From the NCBI GenBank assembly GCA_018399285.1, contig JAGYOW010000004.1, positions 62,001-126,000 on the forward strand: a stretch of 64,000 nt of DNA, written 5' to 3'. The DNA comes from Desulfotignum sp. (GTDB lineage: Bacteria > Desulfobacterota > Desulfobacteria > Desulfobacterales > Desulfobacteraceae). Below the pieces are notes generated by a model. It was not told where the DNA came from. It saw nothing but the letters and a program-made list of their open reading frames with translations, and did no database searches. Positions 25,025-32,566 of this stretch are shown here, piece by piece. How positions within the stretch are numbered: position 1 is the stretch's first letter; every line of letters starts with the position of its first letter. The translations under genes and the position numbers were made by a program.

Positions 25025-26092
25025 ATGGCAAAGGTATTGATGAAAGGAAACGAGGCCATCGGCGAAGCTGCCATCCGGGCAGGCTGTAAAAATTATTTTG
25101 CATACCCCATCACCCCCCAGTCGGAAGTGGCGGAATATCTGTCCAAACGGCTGCCCGAAGAAGGCGGGGTGTTTCTTCAAGGCGAAAGTGAAGTGGCTGT
25201 GGGATACATGATTTTCGGGGCTGCCGGGGCCGGCGAGCGGGTCATGACCACCTCTTCCTCCCCGGGCATCAGCCTGATGAGCGAAGCCCTGTCCTATATT
25301 GCCGCGGCCCAGTGCCCGGCCGTGTTTGTGAATATCATGCGGGGCGGGCCCGGACTCGGGGGTATTCTGCCCTCCCAGGGCGATTATTTCCAGGCCACCA
25401 AAGGCGGGGGCCACGGGGATTACCACCTGCTGGTCCTGGCGCCGGACGGGGTCCAGGAAGCCGTGGAAATGACCATGCAGGCATTCACCCTGGCGGAAAA
25501 ATACCGGAACCCGGTCATGATCATGGGAGACGGGCTCATCGGACAGATGATGGAACCTGTGGAGTTCCCCGATGGTTTAAAAACCGAACCCACCAACAAA
25601 GATGACTGGGCCACCAACGGCATGGCCCACCGGAACAGCAAGAAACGCAATTTGGTGAAATCATTGTTTCTGGATCCCACGGCCCTCAATGACAACAACC
25701 TGGCGTTAAAAGCCAAATATGCGCAGATGAAAAAAGAGGAAGTGCAGTATGAACTGGTCAATGCCGACACGGACTACCAGGTGTTGATCACGTCCTACGG
25801 CACCATGAGCCGGGTGTGCCGCACGGCCATTGACATGCTCAAGGAAGAAGGGATCGAAGTGGCCATGCTGCGGCCCAAAACCCTGTTCCCGTTTCCGGAA
25901 AAAGCCGTGTTTGACGCGTCCGGCAAAGAAAGCTGCCAGGCGGTCATCAGCATCGAGATGAGCATGGGCCAGATGGTGGAGGATGTGGAACGCTGTGTCA
26001 AGGGCCGCAGGCCCGTGGAATTTTATGGCGAATGCGGCGGGGACATTCCGTCACCGGAAAAAATTATCGAAATCATCAAAGCACTGTTATAG
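25025..26092 (+). CDS. vorB: 3-methyl-2-oxobutanoate:ferredoxin oxidoreductase alpha subunit (VorB type)
   Basis: 355 residues, the usual length of the VorB-type subunit. It begins KVLMKGNEAIGEAAIRAGC and contains YPITPQSEV, FLQGESEVAVGYMIFGAAGA and MRGGPGLGGILPSQGDYFQA, all strong family signatures, then GDGLIGQMMEPVEFPDG. The enzyme converts branched-chain 2-oxoacids plus CoA to acyl-CoA, CO2 and reduced ferredoxin in the cytoplasm. Sequence resembles the 2-ketoisovalerate branch more than 2-oxoglutarate KOR, in line with IlvE and the Liv genes nearby; related KOR activity cannot be excluded. It is intact while the next two subunits are frameshifted. Confidence 0.9.
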   Translation: MAKVLMKGNEAIGEAAIRAGCKNYFAYPITPQSEVAEYLSKRLPEEGGVFLQGESEVAVGYMIFGAAGAGERVMTTSSSPGISLMSEALSYIAAAQCPAVFVNIMRGGPGLGGILPSQGDYFQATKGGGHGDYHLLVLAPDGVQEAVEMTMQAFTLAEKYRNPVMIMGDGLIGQMMEPVEFPDGLKTEPTNKDDWATNGMAHRNSKKRNLVKSLFLDPTALNDNNLALKAKYAQMKKEEVQYELVNADTDYQVLITSYGTMSRVCRTAIDMLKEEGIEVAMLRPKTLFPFPEKAVFDASGKESCQAVISIEMSMGQMVEDVERCVKGRRPVEFYGECGGDIPSPEKIIEIIKALL

Positions 26093-26101
26093 GAGACACC
26101 C

Positions 26102-26838
26102 ATGGCAAAAGCATTTTCACGACCCAAGGCACTCTCCACCACCCACACCCATTACTGTCCCGGGTGCACCCACGGTATTGTTCACCGGCTGGTGGCGGAA
26201 GCCATTGACGACTTAGGCATTCAGGAAAAAACCGTGGGCATCGCACCCGTCGGGTGTGCTGTGCTGGCATACAATTATTTTGACTGTGATTTTCAGGAAG
26301 CGGCACACGGCCGGGCCCCGGCCATGGCCACGGGCATCAAACGGGTCCGCCCGGACCTGATGGTGTTCACCTATCAGGGGGACGGGGATCTAGCGTCCAT
26401 CGGCATGGGAGAGATCATCCATGCGGCCAACCGCGGCGAGAAATTCACCACCATTTTCATCAACAACGCCATCTACGGCATGACCGGCGGACAGATGGCC
26501 CCCACCACCATGCCGGGCCAGCGGGCCACCACAGCCCCTTTAGGCGGGACACGGCCCAGACCGGCATGCCCATCCGCATGGCCAACCTGCTGGGCGAACT
26601 GGTCACCCCGGATATGTCACCCGCCAGGCCGTGCTCAAACCCCAGCAGGTCAACAAGGCCAAAAAAAGCCATTAAGCAGGCGTTTCAATATCAAATGGAA
26701 AACCGGTGCTTCAGTTTTGTGGAAGTGGTTTCCACCTGTCCCACCAACTGGGGCATGACACCCGTGGATGCGTTGAAATGGGCCGAAGACACTTTGCTGC
26801 CCTATTATGAGCTGGGTGATTACAAAGTCCCGGAATAA
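26102..26838 (+). pseudogene. VOR/KOR beta subunit (TPP-binding), frameshifted
   Basis: The first ~147 codons read well: [13 protein letters not shown] at the N terminus (Fe-S/TPP region), [15 protein letters not shown] and [16 protein letters not shown] as the thiamine diphosphate motif. After about 26540 the frame changes: [20 protein letters not shown] continues in another frame, one base appears lost near 26615 and one A gained in the A7 run near 26661, after which the sequence is in frame to the stop at 26838. The predicted intact product is ~245 residues. The protein message is preserved across all shifts, so sequencing error is more likely than decay. It supplies the active-site subunit for VorB. 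Confidence 0.82.
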
Positions 26839-26889
26839 AGGCGTATCCATTTACTTTCACTACCCTAACCCATATGTTTGGAGAAACCC

Positions 26890-27429
26890 ATGCAGACAGA
26901 AATAAAATTTGCAGGATTCGGTGGCCAGGGCATCCTGCTCAGCGCGAAACTGCTATGGCGTATGCCGCCATGAAGCAGGGATCGTTTGTGGCCTGGATTC
27001 CTTCCTACGGCCCGGAGATGCGCGGCGGCACGGCCTATTGCACCGTGGTGATCAGTGACCGGCTCATCGGATCGCCCATCATCAAAACCCCACCCACCTG
27101 GTGGCCATGAACCGGCCGTCCCTGGAAAAGTTTGAAAACGACGTCAAACCGGGGGCATCATCTTCATCAATTCCTCTTTGATCCCCGTGACCAGTCAGCG
27201 CACGGACGTCACCCAGCTGGTGGTGCCGGTCAATGATATCGCCATCAAGGCCGGGTCCGTGCGGGCCGCCAATATTGTCGCGTTGAGCGCGTTTGCCGCC
27301 AAAAGCAACCTGGTGGACCTGGAACTGCTCAAAGAATGTGTGAAAAATGAGTTTGCCGCCAAACCCAAAATCATTCCGCTGAACATGGAAGCATTTGATT
27401 TAGGCGTCAAAAGCGCTCAAACCGATTAA
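26890..27429 (+). pseudogene. VOR/KOR gamma subunit, frameshifted
   Basis: Starts at ATG 26890 with [19 protein letters not shown], the gamma-subunit signature. Frame shifts near 26950 (then [20 protein letters not shown] in the next frame), near 27090 ([17 protein letters not shown]) and near 27150, then runs cleanly from ~27160 to 27429 (VPVNDIAIKAGSVRAANIVA). Reassembled length is ~180 residues, normal for the family. With the alpha, beta and ferredoxin subunits it forms the four-subunit oxidoreductase. At least three single-base indels in 250 bases, without damage to the residues, suggest base-calling error. Confidence 0.82.
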
Positions 27430-27442
27430 CCAAACCGGAACC

Positions 27443-27512
27443 GGGGTCAGGCCTGCGTTATTGTAGTTGTTGCAAGACACCGCAACAACTACAATAACGC
27501 AGGCCTGACCCC
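27443..27512. repeat. Perfect 31-bp inverted repeat (REP-like hairpin)
   Basis: Bases 27443-27473 are the exact reverse complement of 27482-27512, with an 8-base loop (AAGACACC). The outer arms are GGGGTCAGGCC / GGCCTGACCCC; the inner arms are AT-richer. No U-run follows. It lies between the VOR gamma gene and the ACT gene. Outer arms GGGGTCA/TGACCCC resemble REP sequences mobilised by RAYT transposases, but no transposase is present here. Confidence 0.9.
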
Positions 27513-27538
27513 ACACAAAACAAAAGGGGGGGACCGCC

Positions 27539-28030
27539 ATGATCCGAATTGAAATTTCCTTGTTTCTGAAAAATGTGCCCGGCGAGCTGGCAAGGCTCAC
27601 CGACCTGTTTGGCCAGGCTGACATCAACATCGACGCCATCACCATTCAGGATGCGTCCGCCTATGTCCAGAACCTGTTCGAAGCCCGGGGAAAATCCCTG
27701 AAACGCCTGGCATCCTCGGCCAGCTACAGCTCCATGCGCAAGGATTCCGCCGACTTTGCCCTGGTCCGGCTGCTCACTGGAGACCCGGATGCCTCTGTAT
27801 CTTTGTTAAAAGAAAATGATTTTCTGTTTGACACCAAAGAAGTGGTGGCTGTGGATATCACCAACAAACCCGGTGAATTTGCCAAAATTACCAAAAAATT
27901 CGGCGAAAAACAGATCAACATCAATTATGTGTATGGTTCCGTGTCTGATGCGGACGGCAAATGCCTGTTCGTTTTCTGTCCCGAGGATGTGGCCTTTGCC
28001 GAATCCATTTTCAAGGACGGCACCTACTAA
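27539..28030 (+). CDS. Tandem ACT-domain protein
   Basis: 163 residues forming two ACT domains: residues ~3-75 (LFLKNVPGELARLTDLFGQ, ADINIDAITIQ) and ~95-160 (VDITNKPGEFAKITKKFGE, QININYVYG). ACT domains bind amino acids and regulate enzymes or transcription. There is no catalytic or DNA-binding part. Placed at the end of the VOR operon, it may sense a branched-chain amino acid or related ligand for the pathway; this is inference. GGGGGGACCGCC precedes the ATG. Confidence 0.87.
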   Translation: MIRIEISLFLKNVPGELARLTDLFGQADINIDAITIQDASAYVQNLFEARGKSLKRLASSASYSSMRKDSADFALVRLLTGDPDASVSLLKENDFLFDTKEVVAVDITNKPGEFAKITKKFGEKQININYVYGSVSDADGKCLFVFCPEDVAFAESIFKDGTY

Positions 28031-28036
28031 ACAGTC

Positions 28037-28069
28037 GGGGTCAGGCCATGTCTGACCCCATTTTTATTT
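28037..28069. terminator. Bidirectional terminator between convergent genes
   Basis: GGGGTCAG (28037-28044) pairs with CTGACCCC (28052-28059) around a 7-base loop and is followed by ATTTTTATTTTT. It lies between the ACT gene and the minus-strand acyl-CoA dehydrogenase, and its arms are the same as the outer arms of the 27443-27512 hairpin. Confidence 0.8.
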
Positions 28070-29224
28070 TTACAGTTTGCGTTTGTCTTTGAGAATATTG
28101 TTGGAAATCACGATGCGCTGAATCTCGGAGGTGCCTTCGTATATAGTGAACACCCGGGCATCCCGGTACAGGCGCTCCACCACATAGTCTTTGGTGAACC
28201 CATAGCCGCCGTGCATCTGGATGGCCCGGGCCGTGACCTCGTTGACCATTTCCGAGGCAAACAGCTTGGCCATGGAGGCTTCTTTGGTATAGGGTTCTTT
28301 TCGATCCTTCATGGATGCGGCAGACAGCATCAGCTGACGGGCCGCCTCGATCTGGGTCGCCATATCCGCAATCTGAAACCGGATGGCCTGGTGCTTGGTG
28401 ACGGGCACGCCGAACTGCCGGCGCTGGGATGCATAGGCCACGGCCGCATCAAATGCGGCCTGGGCCACGCCGATGGACTGGGCCGCAATCCCGATACGTC
28501 CGCTGTCCAGACCGGACATGGCGATTTTGAATCCATCCCCTTTTTTCCCGAGCATCCAGGATGCGGGCACCCGGCAGTCCTCAAAAATCAGATCCGTGGT
28601 ATCTGAGGCACGCAGCCCCATCTTGTCTTCTTCATGACCCACGATCAGGCCCTGGGTATCCTTGGGAACGATAAAACACGAGATCCCCTTATGGCCGGCA
28701 TCCGGATCGGTTTTCGCCGTTACCAGCACTACCTTGGCATGCTTGCCGGAAGTAATGAACCGCTTGGTGCCGTTGATGATGTAATCATCATTATCTTTGA
28801 CGGCCACCGTGGCCTGTGACACGGGATCAGAGCCTGCATCCGGCTCGGTGAGCCCGAATGCGCCGATCATTTTTCCGGATGCCAGGGGGGTTAGAAACTG
28901 CTGTTTCTGCTTTGTTGTCCCGAAATTGTTAAGGCTTTCACACACAATGGAATTCTGCACCGACATCACCACGGAGGTGGATGCACAGGAATAGGCGATT
29001 TCAGACAATGCCAGCACATAGGACACGGTATCAGCGGATTCACCACCGTATGCTTCGGGCACCATCATGCCCATGAGCCCGAGTTCTCCCATCTGCTTGA
29101 AATTCCCGGCCGGGAATTCCTTGGTCCGATCCCGTTCCGCTGCCGTGGGGGCAATCACTTTTCTGGAAAACTCCCGAACCATGTTCCGGATCATTTTCTG
29201 TTCATCGGTCAATTTAAACAGCAT
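28070..29224 (-). CDS. Acyl-CoA dehydrogenase (short/branched-chain type)
   Basis: 384 residues, the family length. It carries FGLTEPDAGSDP (FAD/substrate loop), GTKRFITSGKHAKV, the arginine-containing FGVPVTKHQAIRFQIADM, IQMHGGYGFTKDYVVERLYRDA, and IYEGTSEIQR, where the glutamate is the catalytic base in butyryl-CoA-dehydrogenase-like enzymes. It introduces the 2,3-double bond into an acyl-CoA and passes electrons to ETF. It heads away from a small minus-strand group with an XRE-cupin regulator and ilvE, so an isobutyryl-, 2-methylbutyryl- or butyryl-CoA substrate is likely. No ETF genes are in the window. Confidence 0.93.
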   Translation of the reverse strand: MLFKLTDEQKMIRNMVREFSRKVIAPTAAERDRTKEFPAGNFKQMGELGLMGMMVPEAYGGESADTVSYVLALSEIAYSCASTSVVMSVQNSIVCESLNNFGTTKQKQQFLTPLASGKMIGAFGLTEPDAGSDPVSQATVAVKDNDDYIINGTKRFITSGKHAKVVLVTAKTDPDAGHKGISCFIVPKDTQGLIVGHEEDKMGLRASDTTDLIFEDCRVPASWMLGKKGDGFKIAMSGLDSGRIGIAAQSIGVAQAAFDAAVAYASQRRQFGVPVTKHQAIRFQIADMATQIEAARQLMLSAASMKDRKEPYTKEASMAKLFASEMVNEVTARAIQMHGGYGFTKDYVVERLYRDARVFTIYEGTSEIQRIVISNNILKDKRKL

Positions 29225-29242
29225 GGTCTGCCACCTCCATTG

Positions 29243-29788
29243 TCAGGGAACGTAAACCACCACAATCAGAACGGCATCCTTTTGAGCAGGATTGCGCAGA
29301 TCATGTTTGATCCCGGAATTAAAATGCAACGAATCGCCGGCGGCAAGTTCATTGATATGATCACCCACCTGCACCTCCACATGCCCTTCCAGCACATGGA
29401 CAAATTCTTCCCCCTCGTGCTGGAACCCGACCCCTTCGTGCCGGGTACCGGCTTCCACCACAATGCGAAACGCTTTTAAATGCTTGTTTTGTGCATCAGG
29501 TGTCAACGGGGTGTACGCATATTGATCCGTGCGCTTGGTATAGGCCTGGGCCCGTTTTTCCTGGTCTGCTTCCGGATCTTTGAGCAAAAAATCAGAGTCC
29601 AGCTGCAAAACCCTGGAAATCTGAAGAAGGGTTCCCACTGACGGCCGTTTTTCACCGTTTTCAATCTGTTTGATCACTTCTTTTGCCAGGCCGGTCTCGT
29701 TGGCCATGGTATCCAGAGTGACCTTTCTGTCCAGCCGGGCCCGCCGGATTCGCTTTCCGATGGGAACAAAATTGTCTATTTTGGCCAT
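29243..29788 (-). CDS. XRE-family regulator with C-terminal cupin domain
   Basis: 181 residues. Residues ~10-65 are a helix-turn-helix (IGKRIRRARLDRKVTLDTMA, then NETGLAKEVIKQIENGEKRP) and residues ~110-180 a cupin (GEEFVHVLEGHVEVQVGDHI and GDSLHFNSGIKHDLRNPA). Such regulators (PuuR-like class) use the cupin to bind a metabolite. AGGAGG precedes the ATG. It stands between ilvE and the acyl-CoA dehydrogenase on the same strand and probably controls them. A second member of the family lies at 58022-58657. Confidence 0.88.
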   Translation of the reverse strand: MAKIDNFVPIGKRIRRARLDRKVTLDTMANETGLAKEVIKQIENGEKRPSVGTLLQISRVLQLDSDFLLKDPEADQEKRAQAYTKRTDQYAYTPLTPDAQNKHLKAFRIVVEAGTRHEGVGFQHEGEEFVHVLEGHVEVQVGDHINELAAGDSLHFNSGIKHDLRNPAQKDAVLIVVVYVP

Positions 29789-29839
29789 ATTCCCTCCTGC
29801 CCCGTGGATTTGTCGATCTTAAAAATCCAGGGATTGTGT

Positions 29840-30904
29840 CTAAACCACCGGTTCGATCCAGTTTTCCGTATCTTTTGCCGTTCCATACTGGATGGATGTC
29901 AATGCCTCGTAAAATTTCATGGCAACAGGTCCCGGGTTGCCGTCACCGATGTGAAGCACCCGGTCTCCATAGCAGACTTCGCCCACGGGCGAAATCACGG
30001 CCGCTGTGCCGGATCCGAACACTTCTTTCAGACGGCCCGAAGCATGGGCATCCATCACCTCGTCCATGCTGATTTTACGTTCCGACACGGGCATGCCCCA
30101 TTTTTTCGCCAGATCGATCACTGAAAACCGGGTGATCCCGGGCAGGATACTGCCTGTGAGATTGGGGGTCACCAGTTCATCACCCATCACAAAAAAGATG
30201 TTCATGGCCCCCACTTCCTCCACATATTTTCTTTCCAGCGCATCCAGCCACAACACCTGGGCATATCCCTGTTTTTTGGCAATTTCTCCGGCATTGAGGC
30301 TGGCCGCGTAATTGCCTGCGGTCTTGAATTCCCCTACCCCGCCGGGAACGGCCCTGACATGATCTTGGGACACCCAGATTTTGACCGGGGCCAGCCCGCC
30401 GGCGTAATACGCGCCCACGGAACATAAAATAATGAAAAATTTGAACGTGAACGAGGATCTCACACCCAGAAACGGGTCCGTGGCAATGATAAACGGCCGG
30501 ATGTACAACGAGGTGCCCAATGTTTCCGGAATCCAGTCTTTTTCCAGCTTCAGCAGCTGTTTCAACGCATCCATGACAAAGTCAATGTCCACTTCCGGGA
30601 TACACAGGCCCCGGGCCGACCGGTTCAGGCGGTCAAAATTGTCCCTGGCCCGGAACAGCTGGATTTTCTTTTCCGGGGTCTTGTAGGCTTTAAGCCCTTC
30701 GAAAATAGCCTGACCATAATGAAACACCATGGCCGCCGGTGACAAAGTGACCGGGGCAAACGGCTCGATGCGCGGATCATGCCACCCTTTGTCCGTTGAA
30801 TACTCCATGACAAACATATGATCCGTAAATGCCGTACCGAATCCCAGGTCTTCATCCTTTGGCCGGGTTCCGGCCTTACCGACCCGGGTGACTGAAATTT
30901 TCAT
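29840..30904 (-). CDS. ilvE: Branched-chain amino acid aminotransferase
   Basis: 354 residues, the length of the BCAT group that resembles eukaryotic enzymes. Features: HYGQAIFEGLKAYKTPEKKI, RPFIIATDPFLGVR, and LWLDALERKYVEEVGAMN containing the PLP-binding lysine and the conserved EVG(A/T)MN segment; the phosphate-binding region VFGSGTAAVISPVGEV is at the C-terminal side. It transfers amino groups between Leu, Ile, Val and 2-oxoglutarate. Supplying 2-oxoacids to the VOR enzyme encoded 3 kb away is consistent with amino acid catabolism; biosynthesis is equally possible. AAGGAGG precedes the ATG. Confidence 0.95.
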   Translation of the reverse strand: MKISVTRVGKAGTRPKDEDLGFGTAFTDHMFVMEYSTDKGWHDPRIEPFAPVTLSPAAMVFHYGQAIFEGLKAYKTPEKKIQLFRARDNFDRLNRSARGLCIPEVDIDFVMDALKQLLKLEKDWIPETLGTSLYIRPFIIATDPFLGVRSSFTFKFFIILCSVGAYYAGGLAPVKIWVSQDHVRAVPGGVGEFKTAGNYAASLNAGEIAKKQGYAQVLWLDALERKYVEEVGAMNIFFVMGDELVTPNLTGSILPGITRFSVIDLAKKWGMPVSERKISMDEVMDAHASGRLKEVFGSGTAAVISPVGEVCYGDRVLHIGDGNPGPVAMKFYEALTSIQYGTAKDTENWIEPVV

Positions 30905-30956
30905 ATTCCTCCTTCTGACACAAAAAAAAATTAAAATTAAAAAATAAATATCTTGG

Positions 30957-30986
30957 TATAAGACCGTTTCACAATTGCTTTGTCAA
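30957..30986 (-). promoter_or_regulatory. Candidate sigma-70-type promoter of ilvE
   Basis: On the minus strand TTGACA (30986-30981) and CTTATA (30962-30957) are 18 bases apart, about 55 bases upstream of the ilvE ATG. No operator palindrome is evident. Confidence 0.5.
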
Positions 30987-31147
30987 GCATATTTTTACCA
31001 TGACACCATAGTTTTCCCATAAGATTTCTTTCCGGCCGGGCCAGATATCCGGCATGCAAAAAAATTTTAACTGGTCAACGCATGCTTTCGGTATTATGAT
31101 AAAAAATCACATGGTTAAATTCAACCGCCACAGAAAGGAGACCCGTC
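30987..31147. other. Divergent intergenic region ilvE / receiver gene
   Basis: Together with 30905-30986 this is about 240 bases without an evident coding sequence before the short 31148 reading frame. AT-rich near the ilvE side. Apart from the ilvE promoter and the ribosome site AGAAAGGAG at 31132-31140, I see no palindrome, terminator or RNA structure I can support. Confidence 0.4.
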
Positions 31148-31198
31148 ATGAATAAAAAAAAATTGAAACAAATCTGCGGCGATGAAGCAGACACTTAA
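31148..31198 (+). other. Short 16-codon frame in phase with the receiver gene
   Basis: ATG 31148 has a near-ideal ribosome site (AGAAAGGAG, 7 bases away) and encodes MNKKKLKQICGDEADT, ending in TAA at 31196-31198. The next codon, GTG 31199, continues in the same frame straight into the receiver protein. Either this is a leader peptide coupling translation to the receiver gene, or the TAA is an error or mutation in a longer receiver N terminus. Confidence 0.45.
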
Positions 31199-31219
31199 GT
31201 GGGCATCTATGGCAAATCC

Positions 31220-31675
31220 ATGAACGATCACAAGATACTGGTAAGCAAACGCATCCTGGTCGTGGATGATGAACCCGATATTCTGGAGACTATGGAAGAA
31301 TTACTTCACATGTGCCAGGTGGATACAACCGATTCGTTCGAAGCAGCTGTGGACAAATTGAATACCGCACCATACGATGCCGCTGTGCTGGACATCATGG
31401 GTGTCAATGGATACCAGCTTCTTGAAATCACCCGTCGCCTGAATCTGCCTACCCTGATGCTCACAGCCCATGCTTTGACCCCGGAGAATCTAAAAACCGC
31501 CATGGAAAAAGGAGCGGATGCATACATACCCAAGGAAAAACTGGTGGACATATCCGTATTTCTGGCAGATGTATTGACAGCCAGGCAACAAGGCCGAAGG
31601 GCCAATGCCGGGTGGTTTGATTTGGTAAAACCGGTATTTGACAAATTATTCGGACCGGAATGGCAAAAAAAGTGA
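31220..31675 (+). CDS. Single-domain response regulator (REC), paralogue of the USP-REC protein
   Basis: 151 residues from ATG 31220; GTG 31199 is an alternative start. It is a receiver domain: RILVVDDEPDILETMEELL with the acidic pair, the phospho-acceptor in AVLDIMGVNGYQ, TLMLTAHALTP, and GADAYIPKEKL with the conserved lysine. No output domain follows; the tail ends DLVKPVFDKLFGPEWQKK. The whole sequence, including the tail, is close to the receiver half of the 43486 gene, so one arose by duplication. It faces a histidine kinase gene that ends 17 bases away on the other strand. Confidence 0.88.
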   Translation: MNDHKILVSKRILVVDDEPDILETMEELLHMCQVDTTDSFEAAVDKLNTAPYDAAVLDIMGVNGYQLLEITRRLNLPTLMLTAHALTPENLKTAMEKGADAYIPKEKLVDISVFLADVLTARQQGRRANAGWFDLVKPVFDKLFGPEWQKK

Positions 31676-31692
31676 ACATTAATTTTTAAGTT

Positions 31693-32457
31693 TTATCTTC
31701 CTTGAGAAAGGGGAATAGATACCTTGAATTCCGCTCCATGCCCTGCGTCCGACTGCAGTATCATCTCCCCGCCCATATCTCTGAGAAGCACCATGACCCC
31801 GGCCAGGCCGAGACCGTGACTCTGGATGGCATCTTCGATAGACCCGCCTGTGGTGAAATAAGTTTCAAAAATCCGCTGGTGATCCGCCCTGGGAATTCCC
31901 CGGCCATCATCTTTCACCCATAGAATCAGGCGGCTGTTTTCGATCACACCCCGGATATCCACCCGGTCGATCCGATGTTTGAATGCATTGGTCACCAGGT
32001 TCCGCAGGATCTGTCTGGCTTTGGCCGCATCCAGGCATACACTGGCCTCCCAGGTGGTTTTTTGAAAATGAAGGGACACCCCGGCATCCGCAAGCAGTTC
32101 CTGCAACTGGGAATAAGTGCTCACTTTTCTGACCGCATCTGCTACATTAGGGTCCGCCAGATCAAAGACCTCCACCAGAACGCCTGCAACCAGAGATGCC
32201 ACGGTAAACTGTGAACAGATCATAACCCCTTCCCTGGAACGTCCCAGTTCCAGTACATCATTGACCAGCCGCTGGGTCACCAGGGTATTGCGGACAATCC
32301 GATGGAGAACCTTGATCTGTTTTTCAGTCAAATATCCATACACATCCTGGCGATCCAGCAGGGACCGGGCACCCGCATTGATCACGGATATCGGCACTTT
32401 GAGATCATGGATGAGAATCTCGGTTTTGATGTTGGAGTCAGGTGTCTTGTCCATCAC
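31693..32457 (-). CDS. Soluble sensor histidine kinase (HisKA-HATPase)
   Basis: 254 residues, no membrane segment. The H-box is EILIHDLKVPISVINAG; the ATPase domain has ILRNLVTNAFKHRI (N-box), WVKDDGRGIP (G1), IFETYFTTGG (F) and SHGLGLAGVMVLLRDM (G2). It has no input domain beyond the dimerisation helix, so it is likely regulated through a partner. The start may be GTG 32457 or the ATG three bases in. It converges on the receiver gene at 31220-31675, and a second kinase starts divergently 110 bases away. Confidence 0.9.
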   Translation of the reverse strand: MMDKTPDSNIKTEILIHDLKVPISVINAGARSLLDRQDVYGYLTEKQIKVLHRIVRNTLVTQRLVNDVLELGRSREGVMICSQFTVASLVAGVLVEVFDLADPNVADAVRKVSTYSQLQELLADAGVSLHFQKTTWEASVCLDAAKARQILRNLVTNAFKHRIDRVDIRGVIENSRLILWVKDDGRGIPRADHQRIFETYFTTGGSIEDAIQSHGLGLAGVMVLLRDMGGEMILQSDAGHGAEFKVSIPLSQGR

Positions 32458-32566
32458 CTCTTAAAATCCTTGCAATTTGATTCAATGATTTTATATAGTA
32501 GCAACATCGCATTACCCGATTGTTATACGAAGATACATGAATCTTGTAAAGCCCTTTGGAGTTTTT

